Origin: Bradyrhizobium sp.
GTDB taxonomy: Bacteria; Pseudomonadota; Alphaproteobacteria; Rhizobiales; Xanthobacteraceae
Direction of reading: 5' to 3'
Assembly (NCBI GenBank): GCA_019243075.1
Contig: JAFAUV010000337.1
Span: 1-9,430, forward strand
DNA: 9,430 bases
The position numbers and the translations under genes are program-made. The stretch's first letter is position 1; each line of letters starts with the position of its first letter. Positions 1-7,353 of the stretch are shown piece by piece. The notes under the pieces were generated by a model. The model was not told the DNA's origin. It made no database searches and saw nothing but the letters and a program-made list of their open reading frames with translations.

Positions 1-1664
1 ACGTGCCGGTCGATCGCGTCGCCGGCGCCTTCCTGATCACCGACGGCCGCGTCCACGACATTCCGGCGAACGCCGCCGCGCTCGGCTTTCAGGCGCCGGT
101 GCAAGCGTTGATCACCGGCCAGAAGGGCGAACGGGATCGCCGGATCGCGATCACGGCCGCTCCGCGCTTCGGCATCGTCGGCCAGAGCCAAACCATCACC
201 TACCGGCTCGATGACCAGGGCGTCACCGGCGAGCGCGCCAAAGTGGTGATCCGCCGCGATGGCGAGACCATCAGCGAGCGCACGCTGCAGAGCGGGCAGA
301 GCTCCAGCGTCGATATCGACATCAAGCATGCCGGCCCCAACCTCGTCGAGATCGAGGCTTCGCCCCTCGACAATGAGCTGACGCTGGTCAACAACCGCGC
401 GGTGGTCGCGATCGACGGCGTGCGCGACAAGCTGCGCGTGCTGTTAGTCTCGGGCGAGCCGCATTCGGGCGAACGCACCTGGCGCAATCTTCTGAAGTCG
501 GACGCCAGCGTCGATCTCGTGCATTTCACCATTCTGCGTCCGCCGGAGAAGCAGGACGGCACGCCGATCAACGAGCTGTCGCTGATCGCGTTTCCGACCC
601 GCGAATTGTTCCAGCAGAAGATCAACGAATTCCAGTTGATCATCTTCGACCGCTACGCCCGCCAGGGCGTGCTGCCGATCGCCTATTTCGACAATATCGC
701 GCGTTACGTGCGCTCGGGCGGCGCGGTGCTGGTCTCGGCCGGTCCGGACTATGCGTCGAATACCAGCATCTGGCGCACGCCGCTGGATTCGGTGTTGCCG
801 GCAGAACCGGTCGGCGTGACCGAAAAGCCGTTCTACGCAAAGCTGACGGATGCCGGCAAACGCCATCCGGTGACCCGCGGGCTGGAGGGCTCGGCCAGCG
901 ACCCGCCGCATTGGAGCCGCTTCTTCCGCACAGTCGACACGCGCAACGCGATCACCCCGCCGGTCATGACGGGCGCCGACGGCGAGCCGCTGCTGCTGTT
1001 GTCGCGCTTCGGCGAAGGCCGCGTCGCGCTGCTGCTCACCGATCACATCTGGCTGTGGGCGCGCGGCTATGAGGGCGGCGGCCCGCATCTCGATCTGCTC
1101 AGGCGCATGTCGCACTGGCTGATGAAGCAGCCTGACCTCGACGAAGAGGCGCTGCGGCTGCAGGTGCAGGGCAAGGATCTGCAGGTGATCCGCCAGACCA
1201 TGGGCGACACCGTTGCGCCGGTGACCGTCACCTCACCCTCCGGCGCCAGCAAGGAACTGGCCCTCACCGCCGGCGACCCCGGCGAATGGCGCGCCACCAT
1301 TCCGGCCAACGAATTGGGGCTGTGGCAGGCGACCGACGGCACGCTGAAGGCGCTGATCAATGTCGGCCCGACCAATCCGAAGGAATTTTCGGAGGTGACG
1401 TCCACGACGGAGATGCTGGAGCCTTTGACGCAGGCTACCGGCGGCGACGCCAGGCGCGTGGCCAGTGGCTCGACGGTCGATCTGCCGCGCATCGTGCCGG
1501 TGCGCGCCTCCAGCGTCTTCCATGGTGACGGCTGGATGGGCGTGAAAATGCGCGACGCCAGTGTGGTCAAGGGCGTCGGCGTGTTGCCGATCTTTGCTGG
1601 CCTGATCGGGTTGCTGCTGCTGCTCGGTGCCTTCGCCGCGACGTGGCTGCGTGAAGGGCGTTAA
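1..1664 (+). CDS. Large vWA/amidotransferase-like inner-membrane protein, C-terminal part (5' truncated)
   Basis: The reading frame is open from the window edge, so the start lies upstream; the GTG at position 3 encodes an internal valine and is not a start. About 553 residues are visible. The first ~20 residues (GAFLITDGRVHD) look like the end of a vWA-type domain. A beta-rich Ig-like stretch follows (about 45-140). Next is a Rossmann-like segment beginning LRVLLVSGEP (144-153) with LIIFDRY and YVRSGGAVLVSAG, resembling the class I glutamine amidotransferase-like fold of COG5426-type proteins; I see no nucleophilic Cys elbow, so it is probably non-catalytic. A single C-terminal helix (GVLPIFAGLIGLLLLLGAFAATWL) ends in a short basic tail. 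In alphaproteobacteria such proteins usually sit at the end of MoxR-DUF58-DUF4159 clusters linked to envelope or complex assembly. The architecture is seen; the cluster and role are inferred, since the upstream genes are outside the window. Confidence 0.75.
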   Translation, partial: VPVDRVAGAFLITDGRVHDIPANAAALGFQAPVQALITGQKGERDRRIAITAAPRFGIVGQSQTITYRLDDQGVTGERAKVVIRRDGETISERTLQSGQSSSVDIDIKHAGPNLVEIEASPLDNELTLVNNRAVVAIDGVRDKLRVLLVSGEPHSGERTWRNLLKSDASVDLVHFTILRPPEKQDGTPINELSLIAFPTRELFQQKINEFQLIIFDRYARQGVLPIAYFDNIARYVRSGGAVLVSAGPDYASNTSIWRTPLDSVLPAEPVGVTEKPFYAKLTDAGKRHPVTRGLEGSASDPPHWSRFFRTVDTRNAITPPVMTGADGEPLLLLSRFGEGRVALLLTDHIWLWARGYEGGGPHLDLLRRMSHWLMKQPDLDEEALRLQVQGKDLQVIRQTMGDTVAPVTVTSPSGASKELALTAGDPGEWRATIPANELGLWQATDGTLKALINVGPTNPKEFSEVTSTTEMLEPLTQATGGDARRVASGSTVDLPRIVPVRASSVFHGDGWMGVKMRDASVVKGVGVLPIFAGLIGLLLLLGAFAATWLREGR

Positions 1665-1744
1665 ATCTCTGCCCGTGCCGCTTGCCTGGCCGTGGCGCAA
1701 AAATCACAGCGCCGCGCAATTTTGCTGCCGCAAAGCTGGCTCCG

Positions 1745-1774
1745 TTGACAGCAGCGGACAAACCCGCTGATGTT
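1745..1774 (+). promoter_or_regulatory. Candidate sigma70-type promoter for the DUF2946-receptor unit
   Basis: A perfect TTGACA hexamer lies at 1745-1750. With an 18-base spacer, a weak -10 (GATGTT, 1769-1774) falls inside the left arm of the palindrome at 1769-1787. A regulator bound to the palindrome would cover the -10 region. The -35 is seen directly; the -10 choice and the promoter function are inferred. Confidence 0.4.
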
Positions 1775-1787
1775 ACATTGTAACATC
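1769..1787. promoter_or_regulatory. Perfect 19-bp palindrome, probable operator (Zur-box-like)
   Basis: The sequence GATGTTACA-T-TGTAACATC is a perfect inverted repeat with 9-base arms around one central T, unusually AT-rich for this region. It ends 44 bases before the DUF2946 start codon and overlaps the likely -10. Its core TGTTACA-N-TGTAACA has the same geometry as the TGTTATA-N-TATAACA core of proteobacterial Zur boxes, with one symmetric change per half-site. The palindrome is certain, an operator role is likely, and assignment to Zur rather than another Fur-family, TetR or GntR regulator is inference. Confidence 0.6.
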
Positions 1788-1831
1788 GGGCCGGATGAGA
1801 CATCGCGTCCCGATGTGGGGATGCGTTTCGC

Positions 1832-2236
1832 ATGAAGTGGTTCCGCTCGAACGTCAGAAACGGAGCGCGATTGGCGCTGCTTTCGCTGTTCGTGCAGCTC
1901 GCGCTGTCGTTCGGGCACTCGCATGCGTTCGCCGCGCCTTCGGCCGCCGGCACGCGCACCACAGTCGTCGACAATGACGATCTCGCCGTCCAGAGCCAAG
2001 CCGACAGCCTGGCGAGGTCGAAACAGCCGGGCAAGCATGACGGCGACCGCAATGGTCCGGACGGCTGCGCAATCTGCGCGGTCATGGCGATGGCGAGCAC
2101 CATGTTGTCGGCCACGCCGCCGCTCCTGCTGCTGCCTGAAGCGGTCGAATTTCTCTATCTCAGCACCGACGCCGAATTCATCCATCTGAAGTCGGCCGGT
2201 GTCGCCTTCCAGCCCCGCGCGCCGCCCGCCTCCTGA
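1832..2236 (+). CDS. DUF2946 family small protein
   Basis: A 134-residue protein. The N-terminus is basic, followed by a hydrophobic stretch (about 12-27) that could be a signal peptide or signal anchor ending in FGHSHAFA; His29 and His31 may bind metal. A polar middle holds several Asp and Lys residues. Then comes D77-G-C79-A-I-C82 leading into a second hydrophobic segment (about 79-103), and the end carries FQPRAPP (126-132). The Cys motif before a hydrophobic helix plus the terminal FQ.RAPP is typical of DUF2946 proteins, whose function is unknown to me but which often lie beside TonB-dependent receptor or copper-related genes. The ATG at 1832 is the only sensible start; a GGGGATG stretch about 9 bases upstream is an imperfect ribosome site. 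It lies downstream of the palindromic operator and 151 bases before the receptor, so co-expression is likely. A role in periplasmic metal binding is inference. Confidence 0.75.
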   Translation: MKWFRSNVRNGARLALLSLFVQLALSFGHSHAFAAPSAAGTRTTVVDNDDLAVQSQADSLARSKQPGKHDGDRNGPDGCAICAVMAMASTMLSATPPLLLLPEAVEFLYLSTDAEFIHLKSAGVAFQPRAPPAS

Positions 2237-2387
2237 TCCGATCGACGATCAACCCCAGACGATCGCGCACCTTCCGCGCGGCGTTCGTCGGGAATGCTCC
2301 AAAATCGATCCGTCGCTCGTCGACGGCAGGCGTCCGGCAAAACACCACCCGAACAAAATTCGCGGACGTCTGAACTGGAACGGGACC
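2237..2387. other. Intergenic spacer between DUF2946 gene and receptor gene
   Basis: This 151-base gap holds a small hairpin with a 6-bp stem and 5-base loop (CCGTCG/CGACGG, 2310-2326) without a T-run, so it is not a convincing terminator. No second copy of the upstream palindrome and no clear promoter are visible. The receptor frame is open through the gap back to an ATG at 2199, but that extension lacks secretion features and overlaps the DUF2946 gene. Confidence 0.4.
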
Positions 2388-5300
2388 ATGTCAGACCCCT
2401 CTTCTCGATCCATGGCTGCTGCCGCCTGTGGCGCGGCGGCGCTCGCTCTGCTCAACCTGGATGCTGCGCTCGCGCAAGCGCCGGCTCCCGCGGCAACCCC
2501 ATCTCCTGCCCAAACGCCGGCTCCCGCCGCAACGCCCGCCCCTGCGCAGACCCCGGCGGCGGGCTCTAGCCCATCTTCCTTGCCTCCCGTCAACATTCCC
2601 GCGCCGCGGATCATTCAGGCCCGACACCGTCCGACCGCGCGCATGGCAGCCAGGCAGGGCAGCCCCACCGGGCCCGTTGCCACCCGGCAGGGTGCAGCTA
2701 CGCCGGCAACGACCCAACCGCAGACTGCCGAGCAGATCCTCGCCGGGCAGAACGAGAAGTTCGACCAGTCCCGCAGCAACATCTATACGACCATCGGCGT
2801 CGCCTCCGATACGATCAGCCATCAGACAATTGCGGATCTCCCGCAGGGCACCGACGCGCCGCTCGAAAAGGTGATGCTGCAGTTTCCTGGCGTTTCGCAG
2901 GATTCGGCCGCGAGCGGCCTGCTGCATGTCCGCAACGACCATGCCAACGTCCAATACCGCATCAACGGCGTGATGCTGCCGGACGGGGTCACCGGCTTCG
3001 GCAGCGTTCTCGATACCGGCCTGGTTGGCAACATGTCGCTGCTCGTCGGCGCCTTGCCGGCCGAGTTCGGCCTCCGCACCGTCGGCGTCCTCGACATCAC
3101 GACGCGCACCGACGCCTTCAACAACAGCGGTTCGGTCGGCCTGTATGGCGGCAGCCATGGCACCATCTCGCCAACCATCGAGTATGGCGGCACTTTTGGC
3201 GGCAACTGCGCGGCGAACACGGCAACGACCGGCTATTACAAAGCACCGTCATACGCAGATTGCTTCCCCGGCGTGCAGTATTTCTTCACCGGGAACTATC
3301 TGCAGAACACGGTTGGAATCGAAAATCCGACGCCTGCCTATAACGCGATCCACGATTTCACCCAGCAGGAGAAAGGCTTCGCCTTCATGTCCGCCGTTGT
3401 CGATCCGACAACGAGAGTGAGCCTGATCGCGGGTACGTCGGTCAATGCGTTTCAGATTCCCAACAATCCAGGGCAGCCGATCGGACAAGCACCGCCTTCG
3501 GCCGTGCCAGTCACCAATGTCGGCGGCATCACCAGCTTCAATTCATCGCTGCTCAACGAAAATCAATACGAGGTCACCCACTACGGCGTGTTGTCGGTGC
3601 AGACGTCCAAGGACGGGCTCGATACCCAGCTGTCCTATTTCACCCGCTATAACAGTCTGAAGTTCTGGGCCGACCCGGTCGGCGATCTGCTTCTGAACGG
3701 CATCGCCTCGGATATCACGCGCAATTCCTACACCAACGGCCTCCAGGGAGATGCCGCCTATCGGCTCACGGATTCGCACACCATCCGCGCCGGCTTCACC
3801 GTGAGCGGCGAGCAGGTCTTTGTCGGCAATACCTCGCAGGTCGAAACCTGCATGATCTGCGACGGCAGCGACAATGGCTTTGGCGGCTTTACAGATGCCA
3901 GCGGCAACCCTTTGCCCATCTCGATCACCGACAATGTCTCCAAGGTCGGCTGGCTCGCCGGCGTCTATGCTCAGGACGAGTGGAAAGTCACCAACGACTT
4001 CACCATCAATACCGGCTTGCGCTTCGATCAGATGTATCAATTCGTCGACGCCAACCAGCTGAGCCCCCGGCTGAGCTTTACCTACAAGCCTTTGGAGAAC
4101 ACCACGCTCCACGCCGGCTATGCGCGCTACTTTACGCCGCCGGTGCTGGTGGAAGCGGCGCCCGCCAACATCAACCTGTTCAACAATACGACTGGCAACT
4201 TGGCCGTCGCCCAAGGCAACGACCCGGTGCAGCCGGAGCGCTCGCATTATTTCGATGCTGGCGTCGATCAGAAGGTCCCGCTCGGCTGCGCCTCACCCAA
4301 CGGAAAGGATTGTACTAACCTCGAATTCGGCGTCGATGTCTATTACAAGATCGCGACCGACCTGATCGACAACGGCCTGTTCGGCCAGGCGCTGGTGCTG
4401 GATGCCTTCAACTATGCCCACGGCATCAACGAGGGCGTTGAATTCCATGCCAAGTACAGCAGCAACTATCTCCAGGCCTACGCCAACCTCTCGATCGCAC
4501 AGCAGACAGCGACCGACCCGGTATCGAACCAATACCTGTTCGGCAGCACGCCGTTGGCGGACCTTGGCGGCCTCACCCAGTTTCAGTATCTGCAGACACA
4601 CTGGATCTACACCGATCACAACCAGTTCGTGAGCGGTTCGGCCGGCGTGGTCTATACGGTTTGTGGTCGTCCCGTGTCTCCTGCCGAAGCATTCGGCGTG
4701 CAGGGCATATCATGGTGCGGCACCAAGCTCAGCGCCGACATGATCTATGGCAGCGGCCTGCGCGACGGCGACGCCAATATTTCGACTGTGCCGGCCTATA
4801 CCCAGTTCAATGTTGGCATCAAGCGCGACTTCTATTTGCCGAGTGACCCGTTGCCGATGACGGTTCGTTTCGATGTCATCAACCTGTTCGACACCGTCTA
4901 CTTGATCCGGGACGGGACCGGCATCGGCGTGTTCGCGCCTCAATACGGTCCGCGCCGCGGCTTTTTCCTCGGCTTCTCGAAAAAGATCGGCACGCCGGAC
5001 TACGCTTTCGCCGCCGACCACCCCGCGCAGACCTACTACAAGGCACCTCCGTTGGCCGGGCCGGTCTATGACTGGAGCGGCTTCTATGTCGGCGCAAACG
5101 GCGGCGGCGCCGCGAGCCATAATTGCTGGACCAACACCAGCGTTCTCGGCGTCCCGACTGTCCCGGACGGACCCGAGGGCTGCCATGATTCCATTGGCCT
5201 CATGTTCGGTGGCCAGGCCGGCTATCGCTGGCAACTGGCCAACCTTGTGCTCGGCGTCGAAGGCAAGGGCGATTGGGCGAGTATCAGCGGCACCAAGGTC

Positions 5301-5708
5301 AGCCAGTTCCTGATCGCTCCCCAGATATCGAACCAGACCAAGATCGACGCGATCGGCCTCCTCACCGGGCAAGTCGGCTACGACTGGAACAACGTCCTTT
5401 GGTATGTGAAGGGAGGCGCGGCCGTCACCCACGACACGTTCAGCGGTCTCCTGACTGTGACTGGCGCCCCGCTCGACAGCGCCAACGAAACCCGCTGGGG
5501 CGGTACAGTCGGCGCCGGCGTCGAGATCGGCTTCGCGCCGAACTGGTCGGTGGCGTTCGAGTACGACCATCTGTTCATGGGCAGCAGCGCACTCAATCTT
5601 ACGGCGGCGGGTGCAATCTCCCGTTCTGACACCATCCAGCAGAATGTCGACATCGCGACAGCCAGCATCAACTATCGCTGGGGCGCCCCGGTGGTCACGA
5701 AGTACTGA
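2388..5708 (+). CDS. TonB-dependent outer-membrane receptor fused to a C-terminal Omp25/31-like barrel
   Basis: A 1106-residue outer-membrane protein. The ATG at 2388 is chosen because a signal peptide follows at once (1-29, cut likely after ALA) and GGAACGGG precedes it; an in-frame ATG at 2199 would bury that signal. A Pro/Ala linker (30-58) has two 12-residue repeats, then LPPVNIPAPR (65-74), a candidate TonB box. The plug spans about 132-240 (LPQGTDAPLEKVMLQFPGV, RINGVMLPDG, PAEFGLRTVGVLDITTRT). The receptor barrel runs from about 245 to 867, closing with GFFLGFSKKI; it includes LHAGYARYFTPP and a C488-M-I-C491 motif in a probable outer loop. A bridge (869-894) leads into a second barrel (895-1106) starting DWSGFYVGANGGG and ending NYRWGAPVVTKY, as in rhizobial Omp25/31 porin-like proteins. 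Receptors usually stop at the first barrel (650-850 residues). It likely imports a metal or metal chelate with TonB-ExbBD; the substrate is unknown. Confidence 0.85.
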   Translation: MSDPSSRSMAAAACGAAALALLNLDAALAQAPAPAATPSPAQTPAPAATPAPAQTPAAGSSPSSLPPVNIPAPRIIQARHRPTARMAARQGSPTGPVATRQGAATPATTQPQTAEQILAGQNEKFDQSRSNIYTTIGVASDTISHQTIADLPQGTDAPLEKVMLQFPGVSQDSAASGLLHVRNDHANVQYRINGVMLPDGVTGFGSVLDTGLVGNMSLLVGALPAEFGLRTVGVLDITTRTDAFNNSGSVGLYGGSHGTISPTIEYGGTFGGNCAANTATTGYYKAPSYADCFPGVQYFFTGNYLQNTVGIENPTPAYNAIHDFTQQEKGFAFMSAVVDPTTRVSLIAGTSVNAFQIPNNPGQPIGQAPPSAVPVTNVGGITSFNSSLLNENQYEVTHYGVLSVQTSKDGLDTQLSYFTRYNSLKFWADPVGDLLLNGIASDITRNSYTNGLQGDAAYRLTDSHTIRAGFTVSGEQVFVGNTSQVETCMICDGSDNGFGGFTDASGNPLPISITDNVSKVGWLAGVYAQDEWKVTNDFTINTGLRFDQMYQFVDANQLSPRLSFTYKPLENTTLHAGYARYFTPPVLVEAAPANINLFNNTTGNLAVAQGNDPVQPERSHYFDAGVDQKVPLGCASPNGKDCTNLEFGVDVYYKIATDLIDNGLFGQALVLDAFNYAHGINEGVEFHAKYSSNYLQAYANLSIAQQTATDPVSNQYLFGSTPLADLGGLTQFQYLQTHWIYTDHNQFVSGSAGVVYTVCGRPVSPAEAFGVQGISWCGTKLSADMIYGSGLRDGDANISTVPAYTQFNVGIKRDFYLPSDPLPMTVRFDVINLFDTVYLIRDGTGIGVFAPQYGPRRGFFLGFSKKIGTPDYAFAADHPAQTYYKAPPLAGPVYDWSGFYVGANGGGAASHNCWTNTSVLGVPTVPDGPEGCHDSIGLMFGGQAGYRWQLANLVLGVEGKGDWASISGTKVSQFLIAPQISNQTKIDAIGLLTGQVGYDWNNVLWYVKGGAAVTHDTFSGLLTVTGAPLDSANETRWGGTVGAGVEIGFAPNWSVAFEYDHLFMGSSALNLTAAGAISRSDTIQQNVDIATASINYRWGAPVVTKY
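2484..2555 (+). repeat. 36-bp tandem repeat (two copies) encoding a Pro/Ala linker
   Basis: Two adjacent 36-base units (2484-2519 and 2520-2555) encode APAATPSPAQTP and APAATPAPAQTP in the receptor's N-terminal linker just after the signal peptide. The units differ mostly at third codon positions, so the duplication is not very recent. A flexible linker before the TonB box is the likely role; such repeats often vary in copy number between strains. Confidence 0.75.
5070..5705 (+). other. Omp25/31-like small beta-barrel domain within the receptor gene
   Basis: This is residues 895-1106 of the receptor. It begins DWSGFYVGANGGG, shows alternating amphipathic strands (MFGGQAGYRWQLANLVLGVEGKGDWA, GLLTGQVGYDWNNVLWYVKGGAAV, TVGAGVEIGFAPNWSVAFEYDHLFMG) and ends in a terminal strand with NYRWGAPVVTKY. 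Length and motif order match whole free-standing alphaproteobacterial Omp25/31-type proteins. The bridge just upstream (AFAADHPAQTYYKAPP) resembles the signal-cleavage site and mature N-terminus of such proteins. No internal start codon with its own signal peptide is seen, so it is made as part of the receptor. Confidence 0.75.
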
Positions 5709-5723
5709 AGCGCATGCCGCTTC
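5707..5723 (+). terminator. Weak hairpin at the end of the receptor gene
   Basis: GAAGCG and CGCTTC form a 6-bp stem around a 5-base loop, overlapping the receptor TGA. No T-run follows, so this is at best a weak intrinsic terminator or RNA-end stabiliser. The remaining convergent gap to 5843 contains only a 5-bp hairpin (5817-5830) and no better candidate for either strand. Confidence 0.25.
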
Positions 5724-5843
5724 CACAAAGCCAGGCCCCAGAGAGACCTCGCCGGCGCGTCGCGCTCCGAGGACTCCACCGCGGTCGGGCACGAGCGGCT
5801 CCTGAATCGACCCGTCGCGATCGCCATCGCCCGAGTGCAGGTC

Positions 5844-6356
5844 CTATCGCGCATAATCCCAGTCCGGGCGGATCGTGCCCGACACGCCCTCGAACGCGCC
5901 GCTTTCGAGCTCGGCAACCAGCAGACGATTGTAGTCGACGGGGCCGGGCATGGTGGCGCGGCCCTTCGGCACCTGCTGGAAGCCGACGCGGCCGTAATAG
6001 GGCTGGTCGCCGACCAGCAGCACCAGGCGATGGCGCTTCGCCTTGGCCTCGCTCAGCGCGCGCTCCAGCAACGCGCGGCCGACGCCGCGGCTTCGAAATG
6101 GCGGCTCGACGGTCAGCGGCCCGAGCATCAGCGCCTTGGTGTCGCCGACGCAGATCGGAAGCTGGCGCACCGAGCCCACCATCAGCGTGCCGATGCGCGC
6201 GGTAAAGGAGAGATCGAGCAGATGATCGACACGCTCGCGCAGGCGATAGGCCGACAGCACGAAACGGCCGGGGCCAAACGTGCGCTCATGCAGCCGCTCG
6301 ATCGCCTGCGCGTCATTCGCCGTTTCCGGGAGTATGGTGAGGGATAAATCGCTCAT
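5844..6356 (-). CDS. GNAT family N-acetyltransferase (YhbS-like)
   Basis: A 170-residue protein with a single Gcn5-related acetyltransferase domain, expected to transfer acetyl from acetyl-CoA to an amine in the cytoplasm. The acetyl-CoA pyrophosphate-binding motif A is clear: strand LGPLTVEPPF, then R88-S-R-G-V-G93 and helix RALLERALSEAKA. The following strand LVLLVGD and DQPYYGRVGF (117-126) are typical of the YhbS/COG3153 subgroup. Its ATG lies 18 bases after the GT2 stop, so it is probably the last gene of the three-gene minus-strand unit; no strong ribosome site is visible (only TTAGGCA before the ATG). It faces the receptor gene tail to tail across 135 bases. The substrate is unknown. 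Modification of a sugar made by the adjacent glycosyltransferases is possible, but YhbS-like proteins are widespread and often unrelated to their neighbours. Confidence 0.85.
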   Translation of the reverse strand: MSDLSLTILPETANDAQAIERLHERTFGPGRFVLSAYRLRERVDHLLDLSFTARIGTLMVGSVRQLPICVGDTKALMLGPLTVEPPFRSRGVGRALLERALSEAKAKRHRLVLLVGDQPYYGRVGFQQVPKGRATMPGPVDYNRLLVAELESGAFEGVSGTIRPDWDYAR

Positions 6357-6374
6357 TGCCTAAACACGCTGCTG

Positions 6375-7307
6375 CTACTCGCCGACCGGAGGCTGGGATA
6401 GATAGGCGAGCAGTTTCATTTCCCGCCGCCCGCGCGTCACGGTGTCGAGCACCAGCCCCGAAGATACGGCAAGCACCGCCACGATCATCAGCCCGGTCGA
6501 CAGCACCGCGGTCGGCAGCCGCGGCACGAGGCCGGTCTCAAGATAATTGACCAGGATGGGGATGGTGAGGCCGACCGATACCAGGGCGAGGAAGGCACCG
6601 ATCGCCGTGAAGAAGCGGAGCGGCTTCTCCGAGCGATAGAGCTTCAGGATGGTGCGCAAAATCCTGAAACCGTCGCCCCAGGTGTTGAGCTTGCTGAACG
6701 AGCCGTCGGGCCGCGCATAATAGGGTGTCTCCACCTCGGCGACCGGCATCGCCAGCTCCAGCGCGTGCACGGTCAGCTCGGTTTCGATCTCGAATCCGTC
6801 GGACAGCACGGGGAAGGATTTGACAAAGCGCCGCGAGAACACGCGGTAGCCGGAGAGAATGTCCTTGAACGCCTGGCCGAACACCGAGGATAAAAATGTC
6901 GTCAGCAGATAGTTGCCGGTGCGGTGACCCCGGCGATAGGCGGCCTGGTCCTGATCGACGCGCATGCCTACCACCATGTCGAGATGCCCGCTCAAGAGCT
7001 TTTCGATCATGCGCGGCACGCTCGGCGCGTCGTAGGTCGCGTCGCCGTCGACCAGCACGTAGACGTCAGCATCGACGTCGGCGAACATGCGCCGGACCAC
7101 ATGGCCCTTGCCCTGCCGCCGCTCGCCGCGCACTTCGGCACCGGCCTTGCGCGCGACTTCGGCGGTGCGATCCCTGGAATTGTTGTCATAGACATAGATG
7201 CGCGCGGCGGGCAGTGCCTGGCGGAAGCCCTCGACGACGGCGCCGACCGCAGCCTCCTCGTTGTAGCACGGCACCAGAACGGCAATCCGCAGCGATGATG
7301 CTGTCAT
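6375..7307 (-). CDS. GT2 family polyprenyl-phosphate glycosyltransferase with C-terminal membrane anchor
   Basis: A 310-residue protein. The ATG at 7307 is preferred; a TTG at 7385 would add 26 polar residues before the first strand and overlap the upstream gene. The GT-A domain begins IAVLVPCYNEE (8-18), followed by YDNNSRDRT (40-48), the nucleotide-sugar/metal-binding D87-G-D89, and SGYRVFSRRF (152-161) with FEIETEL (172-178), as in dolichol/undecaprenyl-phosphate sugar transferases of the DPM1/GtrB type. Two hydrophobic helices (about 231-253 and 266-288) anchor the end in the inner membrane. The likely reaction moves a sugar from a nucleotide donor to polyprenyl phosphate on the cytoplasmic face. 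The gene starts 46 bases after the GT-C-like gene and is followed by the GNAT gene. A GAGGGA stretch lies about 15 bases before the ATG, separated by a T-run, so the ribosome site is weak. The sugar cannot be told from sequence. Confidence 0.85.
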   Translation of the reverse strand: MTASSLRIAVLVPCYNEEAAVGAVVEGFRQALPAARIYVYDNNSRDRTAEVARKAGAEVRGERRQGKGHVVRRMFADVDADVYVLVDGDATYDAPSVPRMIEKLLSGHLDMVVGMRVDQDQAAYRRGHRTGNYLLTTFLSSVFGQAFKDILSGYRVFSRRFVKSFPVLSDGFEIETELTVHALELAMPVAEVETPYYARPDGSFSKLNTWGDGFRILRTILKLYRSEKPLRFFTAIGAFLALVSVGLTIPILVNYLETGLVPRLPTAVLSTGLMIVAVLAVSSGLVLDTVTRGRREMKLLAYLSQPPVGE

Positions 7308-7353
7308 CTGGAAAAAAGCCCGTCCCTCAGGGTGTGCCTGCTCATGCTGCTTA

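Noticed and set aside
444..1115. 223-codon minus-strand frame opposite the amidotransferase-like gene
   Set aside because: Arg/Ala/Gln-rich shadow with no motif; the plus-strand gene explains the region.
1665..1831. Possible riboswitch (cobalamin or other) upstream of the receptor unit
   Set aside because: No B12-box-like or other riboswitch core is visible and only 44 bases lie between the palindrome and the start codon; a protein operator explains the site better.
2199..2387. Upstream in-frame extension of the receptor from ATG 2199
   Set aside because: It would add 63 polar residues before the signal peptide and overlap the DUF2946 gene; the ATG at 2388 gives a normal signal sequence.
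3233..3260. Echo of the bridge motif (YYKAPSYA here, YYKAPPLA near residue 883) in the receptor
   Set aside because: Only five identical residues in a row with no flanking similarity; most likely coincidence rather than internal duplication.
4710..5792. 360-codon open frame on the minus strand opposite the receptor
   Set aside because: It lies entirely antisense to a gene with clear domains, has low-complexity Arg/Ala/Asp/Gly-rich composition and no recognisable motif. Long antisense frames are expected in high-GC DNA.
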